Below the pieces are notes generated by a model, which was not told the DNA's origin, did no database searches, and worked only from the letters and a program-made list of their open reading frames with translations. Of a stretch of 64,000 nucleotides of DNA, positions 25,117 through 33,351 are shown piece after piece (the first letter of the stretch is position 1; every line of letters begins with the position of its first letter). Source of the stretch: Cyanobacteria bacterium CYA (GTDB lineage Bacteria; Planctomycetota; Phycisphaerae; Phycisphaerales; UBA1924). A program made the translations under genes and the position numbers. The stretch covers positions 1-64,000 of the forward strand of contig RHKP01000007.1 of NCBI GenBank assembly GCA_008363215.1. Reading direction: 5' to 3'.

Positions 25117-25872
25117 ATGCGACTGACGACTGACGCCATCCGACAGGCCTACCAAGCACACGCTCGTGTCTACGCCGGGCAACGGGCGTGGGATGTCGGG
25201 TACCACATTGGATGCTGGGCCAGGGCGCACCAAGCCTTCGAGAACCGCGCACGGGCCGAGTTCGACTGGTTGTACGACCAGCTTCGCGGCCAATGGCAGG
25301 CCTTTCGCCGTCGCGGCGGGGACCCCTGGACTGCTGATCAGACATTCGACCAGTTGGCGGGTCTCGACAAGCGTTATCGCGTGCTGAAGCTGTCGCAACT
25401 GGATGCGCGTGCCGACCTCGAAGGATGCTGGATGGTCATCAAGGCGATGTCCGGCATCAAGCCCACCAAGTCGCCGTCCGTTGTGGCAATCTCCAAGTTT
25501 CTGCACTTCTGGAACCCGCGGCTCTTCGTCATCGTCGATGACGCCGTGATGTGGCAGCGAGTCCTGTCGCGGACCTGGTTGAAGCAGCCCATCGCGGCAG
25601 AGCGTGCTCGCTTGATGGGTGCTCTCGCAGATCCCGACTGCCCCAAGAACGAGATGTCGTGCGATCTCCTGTGGTACCTGGCGGTGCTGACATGGGCCGG
25701 CGCTCTGCTCCGTCAGAACCCCGTCATCACGCCGCTGTTCGCCGAGTACGTCCGCAGCGTCGAGCATGACCACCCCATCGACTTCCCGCTCGACGAGTAC
25801 CAGTCGGCGGCCGTCGAGTGGCTCCTCCTCGGGCTGGCGGAGATTCCCCCGCCCGGTGTGGAACTGAGTTGA
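25117..25872 (+). CDS. Conserved hypothetical protein, probable cargo
   Basis: The 251-residue protein is rich in Trp and aromatic residues (RAHQAFENRARAEFDWLYDQLRGQW; SPSVVAISKFLHFWNP, then RLFVIVDDAVMW). The segment SKFLHFWNPxLFVIVDxxVMW is reminiscent of families of unknown function found across bacteria, sometimes in defence regions; I cannot name one. A TAGAAT hexamer ends seven bases before the ATG with no Shine-Dalgarno, suggesting a leaderless, independently transcribed gene. It lies convergent with the ParB-methyltransferase gene, four bases from its stop. Confidence 0.6.
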   Translation: MRLTTDAIRQAYQAHARVYAGQRAWDVGYHIGCWARAHQAFENRARAEFDWLYDQLRGQWQAFRRRGGDPWTADQTFDQLAGLDKRYRVLKLSQLDARADLEGCWMVIKAMSGIKPTKSPSVVAISKFLHFWNPRLFVIVDDAVMWQRVLSRTWLKQPIAAERARLMGALADPDCPKNEMSCDLLWYLAVLTWAGALLRQNPVITPLFAEYVRSVEHDHPIDFPLDEYQSAAVEWLLLGLAEIPPPGVELS

Positions 25873-25876
25873 CCGC

Positions 25877-27193
25877 TCAGGCATCGACAACGGCTCCTGC
25901 GGCGGTGATGCGTTCGGCCTTCTTCCCTGTGAACTGCTCCCACCGCTGCACGATCACATCGCAGTAGAGCGGGTCGAGCTCCATCAGGAACGCGCGCCGT
26001 CCCTGCTGCTCGCACGCGATGAGTGTCGAGCCGCTTCCGCCGAACAGGTCGAGCACGTTCTCGCCGGGCTGCGACGAGTACTGGATCGCGCGCGCCGCCA
26101 GTTCGACGGGCTTCTCGGTCAGGTGCACCATGCTCTGCGGGTTGACCTTCTTGACCGACCAGGTGTCGGGCACGTTGTTGGGCCCGAAGAACCGGTGCGC
26201 CGCGCCCTCCCGCCAGCCGTAGAAGCACCACTCGTGGTTGCCCATGAAGTCCTTGCGCGTCAGGACCGGGTGCTCCTTGATCCAGATGATCGCCTGCGAG
26301 AAATAGAGCTCGCACGCCTTGAGCACCGGCGGGTAGTTGGCGCAGTTGGCGTAGCCGCCCCAGATGTAGAACCCGCCCCCGGGCACGAGCACGCGCGCGA
26401 TGTTCCCGAACCACGCCGCGAGCAGCCGGTCGAACTCGTCGTCGCTCACGAAGTCGTTGGCGAGCGGGCGGTCCTTGGCCCGCATCTTCTTGCCCGTGGG
26501 CTTGGCCTTCGACGGATGCCGCTCGACATCGAGCTTCTGGTGGTGCGTCTGCTGGAACGAGCTGAGCCCCGCCGCGATCGCGTTGTTGCTCCGCGGCTCG
26601 ACCTTCACGTTGTACGGCGGATCGGTGTTGGCCAGGTGGACCACCTCGCCGTCGAGCAGCCGGTCGAGATCAGCGGCGCTGCCGCTGTCGCCGCAGAGCA
26701 GGCGGTGCTTGCCGAGCACCCACAGGTCGCCGGGCTTGGTGATCGCCTCGTCGGGCGGCGCGGGCACCTCGTCGGGGTCGGTGAGCCCGGGGTTCCCTCC
26801 GGCGTTGAGCAGCTTGGCGATCTCGCCCTCGTCGAACCCGAGCAGCGACAGGTCGAAGTCCATCCCCTGCAACTCGCCGAGCTCGATCGGCAGCAGGTCG
26901 TAGTCCCACTCGGCGAGTTCGGCGCTCCTGTTGTCGGCGATGCGGTAGGCCTTGATCTGCGCCGGCGTCAGGTCCTTGGCGACATGCACCGGCACCTTGG
27001 CGAGCCCGAGCTTCTGGGCGGCCTTCCAGCGCGTGTGCCCGCAGACGATCACGCCCGCCTCATCGACGACGATCGGCTGGCGGAACCCGAACTCGCGTAG
27101 CGACGCCGCGACCGCATCGACCGCGCCGTCGTTGATCCGGGGGTTCTTCTCGTAGGGGGTGATGTCCGCGAGCGGACGGATCTCGATCTTCAT
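25877..27193 (-). CDS. ParB-domain fused DNA methyltransferase
   Basis: The 438-residue protein joins two domains. Residues 1 to about 105 are a ParB/Srx-like nuclease domain (DITPYEKNPRIND; VIVCGHTRWKAAQKLGL; AYRIADNRSAELAEWD). Residues about 150-430 form a beta-class amino-methyltransferase with the catalytic TDPPYN motif and the SAM-binding VLDLFGGSGSTLIACEQ near the end. It methylates adenine or cytosine at N6/N4. Such ParB-methyltransferases are common in prophages and protect phage DNA from host nucleases. The start overlaps the HNH gene stop (ATGA). Confidence 0.88.
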   Translation of the reverse strand: MKIEIRPLADITPYEKNPRINDGAVDAVAASLREFGFRQPIVVDEAGVIVCGHTRWKAAQKLGLAKVPVHVAKDLTPAQIKAYRIADNRSAELAEWDYDLLPIELGELQGMDFDLSLLGFDEGEIAKLLNAGGNPGLTDPDEVPAPPDEAITKPGDLWVLGKHRLLCGDSGSAADLDRLLDGEVVHLANTDPPYNVKVEPRSNNAIAAGLSSFQQTHHQKLDVERHPSKAKPTGKKMRAKDRPLANDFVSDDEFDRLLAAWFGNIARVLVPGGGFYIWGGYANCANYPPVLKACELYFSQAIIWIKEHPVLTRKDFMGNHEWCFYGWREGAAHRFFGPNNVPDTWSVKKVNPQSMVHLTEKPVELAARAIQYSSQPGENVLDLFGGSGSTLIACEQQGRRAFLMELDPLYCDVIVQRWEQFTGKKAERITAAGAVVDA

Positions 27194-27468
27194 GGCGCGT
27201 GCCTCGGTGTGGGGTTGGTGGCCATCCACTGGACGACCTCAGTGCAGAGTGCGATGAACTCGTCGTTGGTCATGGCGTTCTTCGCCCGGTTCACGTCCCT
27301 GTGCAGGACCTGTGTGTTCTCGATAACGTGCTCGCCGCCGCATCGCATCGGAACGATGTGGTCGAGCGCGGCGGTGTCGGGCGTCAATGGCCGACCGGTC
27401 AGGTTGCAGCGGAAGCCCTGGTGATCGAGGATTGCCAGAACATTGGCGGTCGATACCGGCCCGCTCAC
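27190..27468 (-). CDS. HNH endonuclease
   Basis: A 92-residue protein, GTG start overlapping the preceding stop. It holds a compact HNH motif: FRCNLTGRPLTPDTAALDHIVPMRCGG, then HVIENTQVLHRDVNRAKNAM. The DH, NxxxL and HxxxNRAKN positions fit the classical metal-bound core, although the first pair of ligands (C and N/T) is less typical. Translational coupling with the ParB-methyltransferase raises the possibility of a small restriction-modification pair. Phage HNH proteins also serve in DNA packaging. Confidence 0.75.
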   Translation of the reverse strand: MSGPVSTANVLAILDHQGFRCNLTGRPLTPDTAALDHIVPMRCGGEHVIENTQVLHRDVNRAKNAMTNDEFIALCTEVVQWMATNPTPRHAP

Positions 27469-27797
27469 CAGCGGCGGTCCGCCTGCCGAACGTAGCGGAG
27501 CGGCGGGCGCACTCGCGATGCTGCCCAGCGCCTCCACGGATCGATCCCCGCTTGCTGCGCCATCGAGTTCCGGATGCACACCGCCGCCTGTGCGAACGCC
27601 CGCCATGTCGGCTTCGGGCTGATCCGCCCGCCGGAGGGTGGACGCTGGCTCAGCCGGATCCGCCATCCCGTCACCATCGTGTGTGCGGCTCGCGACCACG
27701 GGTCGGCGAAGATCCGCGCGTTCCGCCGGTCGGACCCCAGCGCCACGACCATCGCGGTCGCAGCAGCCCGCCAGGCGTTTGATGTTGGGCTGATCAT
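27465..27797 (-). CDS. Basic hypothetical protein coupled to the HNH nuclease
   Basis: A 110-residue, Arg/Trp-rich basic protein (PWSRAAHTMVTGWRIRLSQRP; RAFAQAAVCIRNSM). The TGA stop overlaps the GTG of the HNH gene, so translation is coupled. High basicity suggests nucleic acid binding, perhaps a DNA-recognition partner of the nuclease. No family recognised. The long alternative frame through this region lacks a clean start and is probably a shadow. Confidence 0.45.
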   Translation of the reverse strand: MISPTSNAWRAAATAMVVALGSDRRNARIFADPWSRAAHTMVTGWRIRLSQRPPSGGRISPKPTWRAFAQAAVCIRNSMAQQAGIDPWRRWAASRVRPPLRYVRQADRRW

Positions 27798-28063
27798 GCA
27801 TGCCTCCCACTCCTTGGCCCGTTCGGACCGCCTGGAAGTAAGTCTTTCTGGCTTTGCGGCTGTTCCCGGCGGCGTCGGCTGCCCACAACCTGGGGGAAGT
27901 ACCTATCCGCCGCCCTGGCTGCCCCCTGCCCTTGCGCGCCCGTTCCCGCCCACGCGGCCCACGTTTCGCCGTGTCGCGACCGGGCCGCCGGGTTGGCCGG
28001 TTGGGCGACCCGGGCCTTGCCGCCACACGGGCCAACGACGCGGGAGATGTCCAACCGCGAACT

Positions 28064-28246
28064 GCGAGCGCGAACTTGAAGCGCGCGCGCTTCGAGTTGG
28101 CGGGTCGCCGCCAACTGGCGGCGCACCCGCTGGGGGGGTATGGGGGGGTGCGCGCGCTTAAAGTTCAACCCGAAGCGCGAGCGCGAAAGCGGCGTTGCGC
28201 TCGCGCTTCGAGAAGTTCGGCGCTCGAGGTTCGCGCTCGAGGTTCG
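28064..28246. repeat. Repeat-rich non-coding region, candidate prophage replication origin
   Basis: The gap 27798-28248 beside the primase-helicase gene holds dense repeats. A 26-base near-perfect palindrome lies at 28073-28098 (half site AACTTGAAGCGC). A perfect 14-base stem, CGAAGCGCGAGCGC at 28171-28184 and its complement at 28197-28210, encloses a 12-base loop. Two exact tandem copies of CGCTCGAGGTTCG follow at 28221-28246, and the complement of that 13-mer resembles CGAACTTGAAGCG at 28071-28083 (10 of 13). Iteron-like repeats next to a replication protein suggest an origin. Confidence 0.5.
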
Positions 28247-28248
28247 GC

Positions 28249-30384
28249 TCACTTTGCCACCTCCCCGGTGAGCAGGACGAAGCCCTGCGGACCGCCCCGA
28301 CCAGGAAGAGCGACGCGGCGGATGAGCCCCTGGCGTTCCGCTTCGGATGCCAACTCGCCAACCCGTCGCCACGAGAGCCGGGGCACACTGACCGCCTGCT
28401 GCCGAAGCTGCGTGACCGTCACCGGCTCGCTGCTGATAAACGACTCGACGAACCGCTCCACGGTCCAGTCGGGTTCTTCCGCCCGCTCGGGCTGCTTGGG
28501 CTCCTTGCGTTTGCCCGGCCGCTCGTTCTTGAGGGCGGACGGGTCGAGCGATTCGTCCACCGACCACACCGGGAACGACCAACGCAGGCAGGTCGGGTCG
28601 ATCGGCGGCCAGGACCGCACGGCCGCGTCGAGCACGACCACGCCGCTCTCCTCGTGCGGCCTCAGGACCAGGTGCGTGTCGGTCGCCCGGCTCTGCGCGC
28701 CAGCGCCGGCCCCGACGTCGGTCACGCTCTTGCTCGACTGGCTGCCCTTGGTCGAGTGATGGATGAGCACGAAGCAGCAGCCCAGCCGGTCGGCGAAGGC
28801 GTCGATCCGGTTGTAGATGTTGGCCATCGTGCCGTTGTCGTTCTCGTCGCCGCCGGCGGGCATGAAGCGGTAGAAGGCGTCGAGCACGATGACCTTGTAG
28901 CGCCCGGGCTCGAGGGCCTCGAAGTACGGCGCGAGCGTGAAGATGTCCTGCAGCCGACCGCGCAGGTTGTCCACGAAGATGCGCTCGGCGATCTCACGCA
29001 TCGCCACGCCCCGGGCCTGGGCGACCTTCGGCAGGCGGTGGGCGCTCGTCTCGCGGTGCAGCTCGTTGTCGATGATCAGGACCGGCCCGGCCTCGGTTTG
29101 GTAGCGCCCAAGCCACGGCCGACCGGTGGCGACGGCGATCGCCAGATCGAGCGTGAGCCAGCTCTTGCCGGTCTTGGGGCTCGCGATGACGTTCATGGTC
29201 TCGCCGGCGCGGAGCAGGCCGTGGATCACGGGCTCGCGCAGCTGCGGGTACGCCGCGACGAGCTCGCCCACCGGCACGGGGCAGGGCTCGAGCGGCCCGG
29301 TCACTGGCGGCGTGTCGGTCATGAACGCCGAGAGGTCGACGCCGGTCGTGTGCTCGCGCGAGCCGTAGCCCTCCGCCGCCAGCGCCGATGCCGCGGCCGC
29401 GAAGTCGCCGTGGTGCTCAAGCAGCGCGTAGACCGCGAACGGCGAGTAGCCCTTGTGCGCCTCGAACGGCGCGGCGTTGGTGCTGAACACATAGAACACG
29501 CGGTCCTTGAGCGTCGCGCTCATGCCCACCGATTTGCCGGGCCGACGCCAATGCTCGTTCTCGCCCGACCGCACGAGCGTCCAGCCGTGCTGGAGCAGGA
29601 CCTCGCGCGCGTCGCCCCGTTCGTTGAAGTCATCGCCCGGGCGCACGGCACTGCCGCCGTCCGACACTGACGGAACCGACACAACCCCTTCCCCGACTAC
29701 CTCAGCGGGTATTTCGTCCAGTGCCCACGCGCAGCCCAGCAGCACGTCCCGCTCGTCGGCGCTGATCAGCGGCGGCTCGCACAGGTCGCCTTGAACGAGT
29801 TCGTAGCCCGGCGACGGGTCGCACAGGAACAGCCCACCCTCGCCGCGCGTCTCGATGATCGTCACCGCGACCGCCCACACGCCCGCCTGGTCGCGGCGCG
29901 GCTTGTACTCCTTGCTGCCCACAACCACCGGCTCGTCGCTATCGACCTCGATACGGCGCTGCGCGAGCTTGGTGTTGCCCGACACCGGCGTCTCGCACCG
30001 GTACACGACATGCCGCCCGCCCGCGGGGGTGGTCTCGACCACCAGCCGCTCGACCAGCCCCGGGCAGGATGCCTCGACCGCCTCGCGCCACGCGGCGAAG
30101 GCCTCGCGCCCACCGCCCTCCCAGTTGTCGAAGTCGATCATCTCGAGGTTGCCCGAGACCGCGCCGCACACCAGGCACATCGCCCCGGCCGGGGCCTCGC
30201 CCTCGAACCACGAGCCGAGCTCCTCGCCCGAGGGCAGGCGCGTCTGGTACGGCTTCCACGACTGCAGCGCGACCCGCTTCTCGTCTCCCCGACGCAGCGC
30301 CGGCAGTGCGCAGAGCCCCGCGGCCACGCACGCGGTGGCATGCAACGCGATCGTGCCGTTGCGATGATGGGGTGCGTTCGTCAC
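28249..30384 (-). CDS. Primase-polymerase / RepA-type helicase fusion
   Basis: The 711-residue protein starts at GTG with GGGGAGG upstream. The N-terminal prim-pol domain has the metal-binding IDFDNWEGGG and the later TPAGGRHVVYR (sGGxH-type) strand. The C-terminal RecA-like helicase has Walker A IASPKTGKSWLTLDLA, Walker B KVIVLDAFYRFMPAG and the sensor LIHHSTKGSQ. This pairing starts phage replication: primer synthesis plus origin unwinding. It ends immediately next to the repeat-rich region at 28064-28246. Confidence 0.85.
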   Translation of the reverse strand: MTNAPHHRNGTIALHATACVAAGLCALPALRRGDEKRVALQSWKPYQTRLPSGEELGSWFEGEAPAGAMCLVCGAVSGNLEMIDFDNWEGGGREAFAAWREAVEASCPGLVERLVVETTPAGGRHVVYRCETPVSGNTKLAQRRIEVDSDEPVVVGSKEYKPRRDQAGVWAVAVTIIETRGEGGLFLCDPSPGYELVQGDLCEPPLISADERDVLLGCAWALDEIPAEVVGEGVVSVPSVSDGGSAVRPGDDFNERGDAREVLLQHGWTLVRSGENEHWRRPGKSVGMSATLKDRVFYVFSTNAAPFEAHKGYSPFAVYALLEHHGDFAAAASALAAEGYGSREHTTGVDLSAFMTDTPPVTGPLEPCPVPVGELVAAYPQLREPVIHGLLRAGETMNVIASPKTGKSWLTLDLAIAVATGRPWLGRYQTEAGPVLIIDNELHRETSAHRLPKVAQARGVAMREIAERIFVDNLRGRLQDIFTLAPYFEALEPGRYKVIVLDAFYRFMPAGGDENDNGTMANIYNRIDAFADRLGCCFVLIHHSTKGSQSSKSVTDVGAGAGAQSRATDTHLVLRPHEESGVVVLDAAVRSWPPIDPTCLRWSFPVWSVDESLDPSALKNERPGKRKEPKQPERAEEPDWTVERFVESFISSEPVTVTQLRQQAVSVPRLSWRRVGELASEAERQGLIRRVALPGRGGPQGFVLLTGEVAK

Positions 30385-30821
30385 GCCACCTCCCCGAAGT
30401 AGCTGCGGACCGCATGGTGGTGGCGATGGCAACGCGCACAGAGCCAGGTGACCTTGAGGGGTTCTCCATAGTCTTCGTGGTGCGCGTGGACCGGCTTGGC
30501 CTCTCCACACCCCGGGCAGCGCTCCGGGCGGACAAGTCGACCGCTCCGGATCGCCCGTGCGACCGCACGGTGCGCTGCGTCACGCTCGGGATGCTCGCGG
30601 CGCGATCGACGAAGCCTCGCGGCCGCGTCGGCGCGGCGCTCGGGGCGCGAAGCGCGCAGACGGTCGTACTCGAGGTACTGCTCATCCTTCAGCGCGCGAT
30701 TCAGACGGACATCGACGCGTGTGCATGCGATGCACTTGTTCAGATGCCCGTCCGCCATGCGTGGATGGCGGTAGAACTCGTCGAGGGGCTTGGTGTGATG
30801 GCACTTGAAGCAGGTCTTCAT
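30381..30821 (-). CDS. HNH-type zinc-binding protein
   Basis: A 146-residue Arg/Cys/His-rich protein. The N-terminus reads MKTCFKCHHTKPLDEFYRHPR with CIACTR, a common opening of phage zinc-ribbon/HNH proteins. The C-terminal part has RCPGCGEAKPVHAHHEDYGEPLKV and LCARCHRHHHAV, the HHEDY and two CxxC pairs of an HNH fold. It overlaps the primase start (GTGA). Possible roles are a packaging nuclease or DNA-repair accessory. Confidence 0.7.
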   Translation of the reverse strand: MKTCFKCHHTKPLDEFYRHPRMADGHLNKCIACTRVDVRLNRALKDEQYLEYDRLRASRPERRADAAARLRRSRREHPERDAAHRAVARAIRSGRLVRPERCPGCGEAKPVHAHHEDYGEPLKVTWLCARCHRHHHAVRSYFGEVA

Positions 30822-30833
30822 CGCAGCTTCCCC

Positions 30834-32525
30834 TCAGAATGGGATGGAGTCGTCATCCGCGTGCCCGAGCGCAGCCAGCGCGTGCTCGGGCAGGTTGTCG
30901 GGATCCTCAAGCCGCGGCGGCTTATCGCCGAGCTCGCACCCGACGATCCGTTCCCACTCATCGCCGGGCTTCTTCTCGAGCGTCACCCGCAGCGTCGGCG
31001 CGAGCACGCCGGCGTTCGCCCACTCCACCGCATCCTCAACCGATGACGGGGCCGGGTCGTACGAGCGCTGCCGCCACCACTGTTCAGCCTTGCGCCGCGC
31101 GTACCCACCCTTGGGATGCTCGAAGCACAGCCACTCGCGGGCCCACCGGTTGAAGCCGAGCCGGTATTCGACCCGCATCGTCGGCTTCGCCAGCGGGTCA
31201 TTGCGCTTGTGGTGGATGTAGTACGCGACCTCGATGACGCGCTCGTCGCGCCGGGTCGGGCCCTCCGAGCCCGAGACTACCGCCTCGTCCGACGCGACCG
31301 CGGCGTGCTTGACCTGCCGCGGCGGGAACTTGTGCCCGCATTCCGGGCACACGGCGTAGGCCGCGTGGATCAGCGCATCGCACTCGGGGCACTGCTTGGC
31401 GGGCGCTTCGCCGCCGCCCGTGCCCGGGTCGGCCAGGCGGATCGCGTCCACCGGCCCGTGCCGAAGCACATTGCCACCGAAATCCAGCACCAGGCAGTCG
31501 GTCTTGCCCTCAGCGAGCCTGAAGCCCCGACCAACCATCTGGTAGTACAGACCCGGGCTCATCGTCGGGCGCAGCATCGCCACGCAATCGACATTCGGGG
31601 CGTCGAAGCCCGTCGTCAGCACGTTCACGTTCGCCAGGTACTTCAGGTCGCCGCGCTTGAACCGGTCGATCAGCGCGTCGCGTTCCTTGGCCGGAGTCCC
31701 TCCCTCGACGAACCCGCACTCGACGCCGTGTCGCTCGGCCAGCACCCGTACCACGTGCTCGCCGTGCCTCACGCCCGAGCAGAACAGCAGCACGCTGCTG
31801 CGTTCGCTCGTCGCCGTGATGACCTCGGCACAGGCCGTCTCGACCAGCCCGTCCTCGTCCATGCGCTCTTCGAGTTCTCCCGCGACGAACTCGCCGCCCC
31901 GCACATGGATGTCGCTGGTGTCGGCGACGGCCTTCCCGGCCCGGCTCTTGAGCGGGCACAGGTAGCCCTGCACGATCAGCTCGCGCACGCCCGCCTCGAA
32001 GCAGACTTCGTGCAGCACCGACTCCGGGCCGCAGATCGTGCCGGTCTTCATGCGGTACGGCGTCGCCGTTAGACCGATGACGCGCTGGTGGTCGCACAGG
32101 TTCCGCGCGTCGGCCAGGAAGCGCCGGTACATCCCCTCGCCGTCCGGCGGGATCAGGTGCGCCTCATCCACGATGACCAGGTCGAGCGGCCCGAGGTCGT
32201 GCGCCCGCTGGTACACCGACTGGATGCCCGCGATCGTCACGGCGTACCCGAGATCGCGACGACCGAGCCCGGCGCTGAACACGCCCACGGGCAGGTCGGG
32301 CGCGACGGCCCGCAGCTTTCCCGCCGCCTGCTCGAGCAGTTCCTTCACATGCGCGAGCACGACGACACGCCCGTTCCACTTCTGCACCGCGTCGCGGCAC
32401 AGCTCGGCGATGACGTGGGTCTTGCCCGAGCCGGTCGGCAGCACGACGGCGGGGTTGGTGTCGCTGGCGGCGATGTGGTTCCACACCGCGTCCACCGCGT
32501 CGCGTTGATAGGGGCGCAGCTGCAT
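30834..32525 (-). CDS. Superfamily 2 DNA helicase (RadD-like) with C-terminal zinc finger
   Basis: About 563 residues. Motifs: PYQRDAVDAVW (Q-type), LPTGSGKTHV (Walker A), VIVDEAH, GLTATPYR, and the C-terminal MVGRGFRL (motif VI). A zinc finger CPECDALIHAAYAVCPECGHKF follows and a C-terminal tail ends ALGHADDDSIPF, like SSB-binding tips. Phage helicases of this kind support replication and recombination. The start overlaps the RusA stop region, so the genes are likely co-translated. Confidence 0.85.
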   Translation of the reverse strand: MQLRPYQRDAVDAVWNHIAASDTNPAVVLPTGSGKTHVIAELCRDAVQKWNGRVVVLAHVKELLEQAAGKLRAVAPDLPVGVFSAGLGRRDLGYAVTIAGIQSVYQRAHDLGPLDLVIVDEAHLIPPDGEGMYRRFLADARNLCDHQRVIGLTATPYRMKTGTICGPESVLHEVCFEAGVRELIVQGYLCPLKSRAGKAVADTSDIHVRGGEFVAGELEERMDEDGLVETACAEVITATSERSSVLLFCSGVRHGEHVVRVLAERHGVECGFVEGGTPAKERDALIDRFKRGDLKYLANVNVLTTGFDAPNVDCVAMLRPTMSPGLYYQMVGRGFRLAEGKTDCLVLDFGGNVLRHGPVDAIRLADPGTGGGEAPAKQCPECDALIHAAYAVCPECGHKFPPRQVKHAAVASDEAVVSGSEGPTRRDERVIEVAYYIHHKRNDPLAKPTMRVEYRLGFNRWAREWLCFEHPKGGYARRKAEQWWRQRSYDPAPSSVEDAVEWANAGVLAPTLRVTLEKKPGDEWERIVGCELGDKPPRLEDPDNLPEHALAALGHADDDSIPF

Positions 32526-32875
32526 CACGCGTTCCTCTCCATCACCATGACGAGCACCTTGCCGTCCGGCGGCTCGGCGTCGCTGCGGACGATCTCGATC
32601 GAGTCGATCTGGCTGTCGTCCTGGTACACACCGCCGTGCTGGAGCGCGTCGAGCAGGGCCTTGAGGATGTTGTCCAGATCCCGCCGCCGCCGGTCCGGCG
32701 GGAACACGCTGATGAACAGGCCGACGCGCCCGTCCGTGGCCTCGACGCCCTGGTAGGCGAGTTGGTCCACGACGCGCTTCCTGAACAGACGCCCGGTCCG
32801 GCTGATCAGCGTCCGGTCGCCGACGCGACGCCAGTAGTGGTTGATCGACGGCGGGTAGGGCAGCTCATACACCAC
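32525..32875 (-). CDS. rusA: RusA-family Holliday junction resolvase
   Basis: About 116 residues from a GTG with AAGGAG upstream; longer in-frame starts overlap the preceding gene. The RusA signature is clear: VYELPYPPSINHYWRR, then VGLFISVFPPDRRRRDLDNILKALLDAL with the conserved acidic pair DLDN, and the late VYQDDSQIDSIEI. RusA cuts four-way junctions formed in recombination-dependent phage replication. It sits in the replication-recombination cluster next to Sak4, DUF669 and the helicase. Confidence 0.9.
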   Translation of the reverse strand: MVYELPYPPSINHYWRRVGDRTLISRTGRLFRKRVVDQLAYQGVEATDGRVGLFISVFPPDRRRRDLDNILKALLDALQHGGVYQDDSQIDSIEIVRSDAEPPDGKVLVMVMERNA

Positions 32876-32883
32876 GGTGCTCC

Positions 32884-33348
32884 TTACCTCTTCCACGGCG
32901 GCGTGCTCCCACTCGTGGTCGCGGCGTTCATGCGTGGAGACGCCACGCCCGCGTCGCGCTTCGCGTAGCCCTTGATGGTGTTGGTCGGCTCGCCTGTGTC
33001 CTCGCGGTTCTTGATCGCGACGCTGACGACCAGCGGCAGGTTGTGCAGCTCGACCGAGTCGCGCGGCCGCAGCACATTCACAGCGCGGCAAATCGCCGAC
33101 AGCGTGCCGCGGGCGATCTCGACCGTCTGCGTGTTGGGGTGCTTGAGGGTCAGCCGGTCCCAGAGTTTGCGGCCCTTGAACGGCCCCTCCAGCACCTCCA
33201 TCTCGAGTTCCAGATACTCGCCCTTGCCGTTCTTGGTCGGCTTCATCTCGCTGGCCGTGATGGCCGCCACGTACTTGCCGGCGGGGATGGGATCGAGGCC
33301 GGCGTTGGGCTCCACATTGGTTGCGTCGAATCCGTTCAGGTCTGCCAT
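32884..33348 (-). CDS. DUF669 phage protein (single-strand-DNA-binding-like)
   Basis: A 154-residue protein with the DUF669 pattern: GLDPIPAGKYVAAITASEMKPTKNGKGEYLELEMEV, then FKGRKLWDRLTLKHPNTQTVEIARGTLSAICRAVNV and ELHNLPLVVSVAIK. Family members are found next to single-strand annealing proteins and nucleases, and are thought to bind single-stranded DNA. Here it lies between RusA and the Sak4-like ATPase, which fits that set. Confidence 0.8.
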   Translation of the reverse strand: MADLNGFDATNVEPNAGLDPIPAGKYVAAITASEMKPTKNGKGEYLELEMEVLEGPFKGRKLWDRLTLKHPNTQTVEIARGTLSAICRAVNVLRPRDSVELHNLPLVVSVAIKNREDTGEPTNTIKGYAKRDAGVASPRMNAATTSGSTPPWKR

Positions 33349-33351
33349 GGG

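Noticed and set aside
23125-25890. 921-codon minus-strand open frame
   Set aside because: Antisense to five plus-strand genes with ribosome sites and domain signatures; long antisense frames are expected at this GC content.
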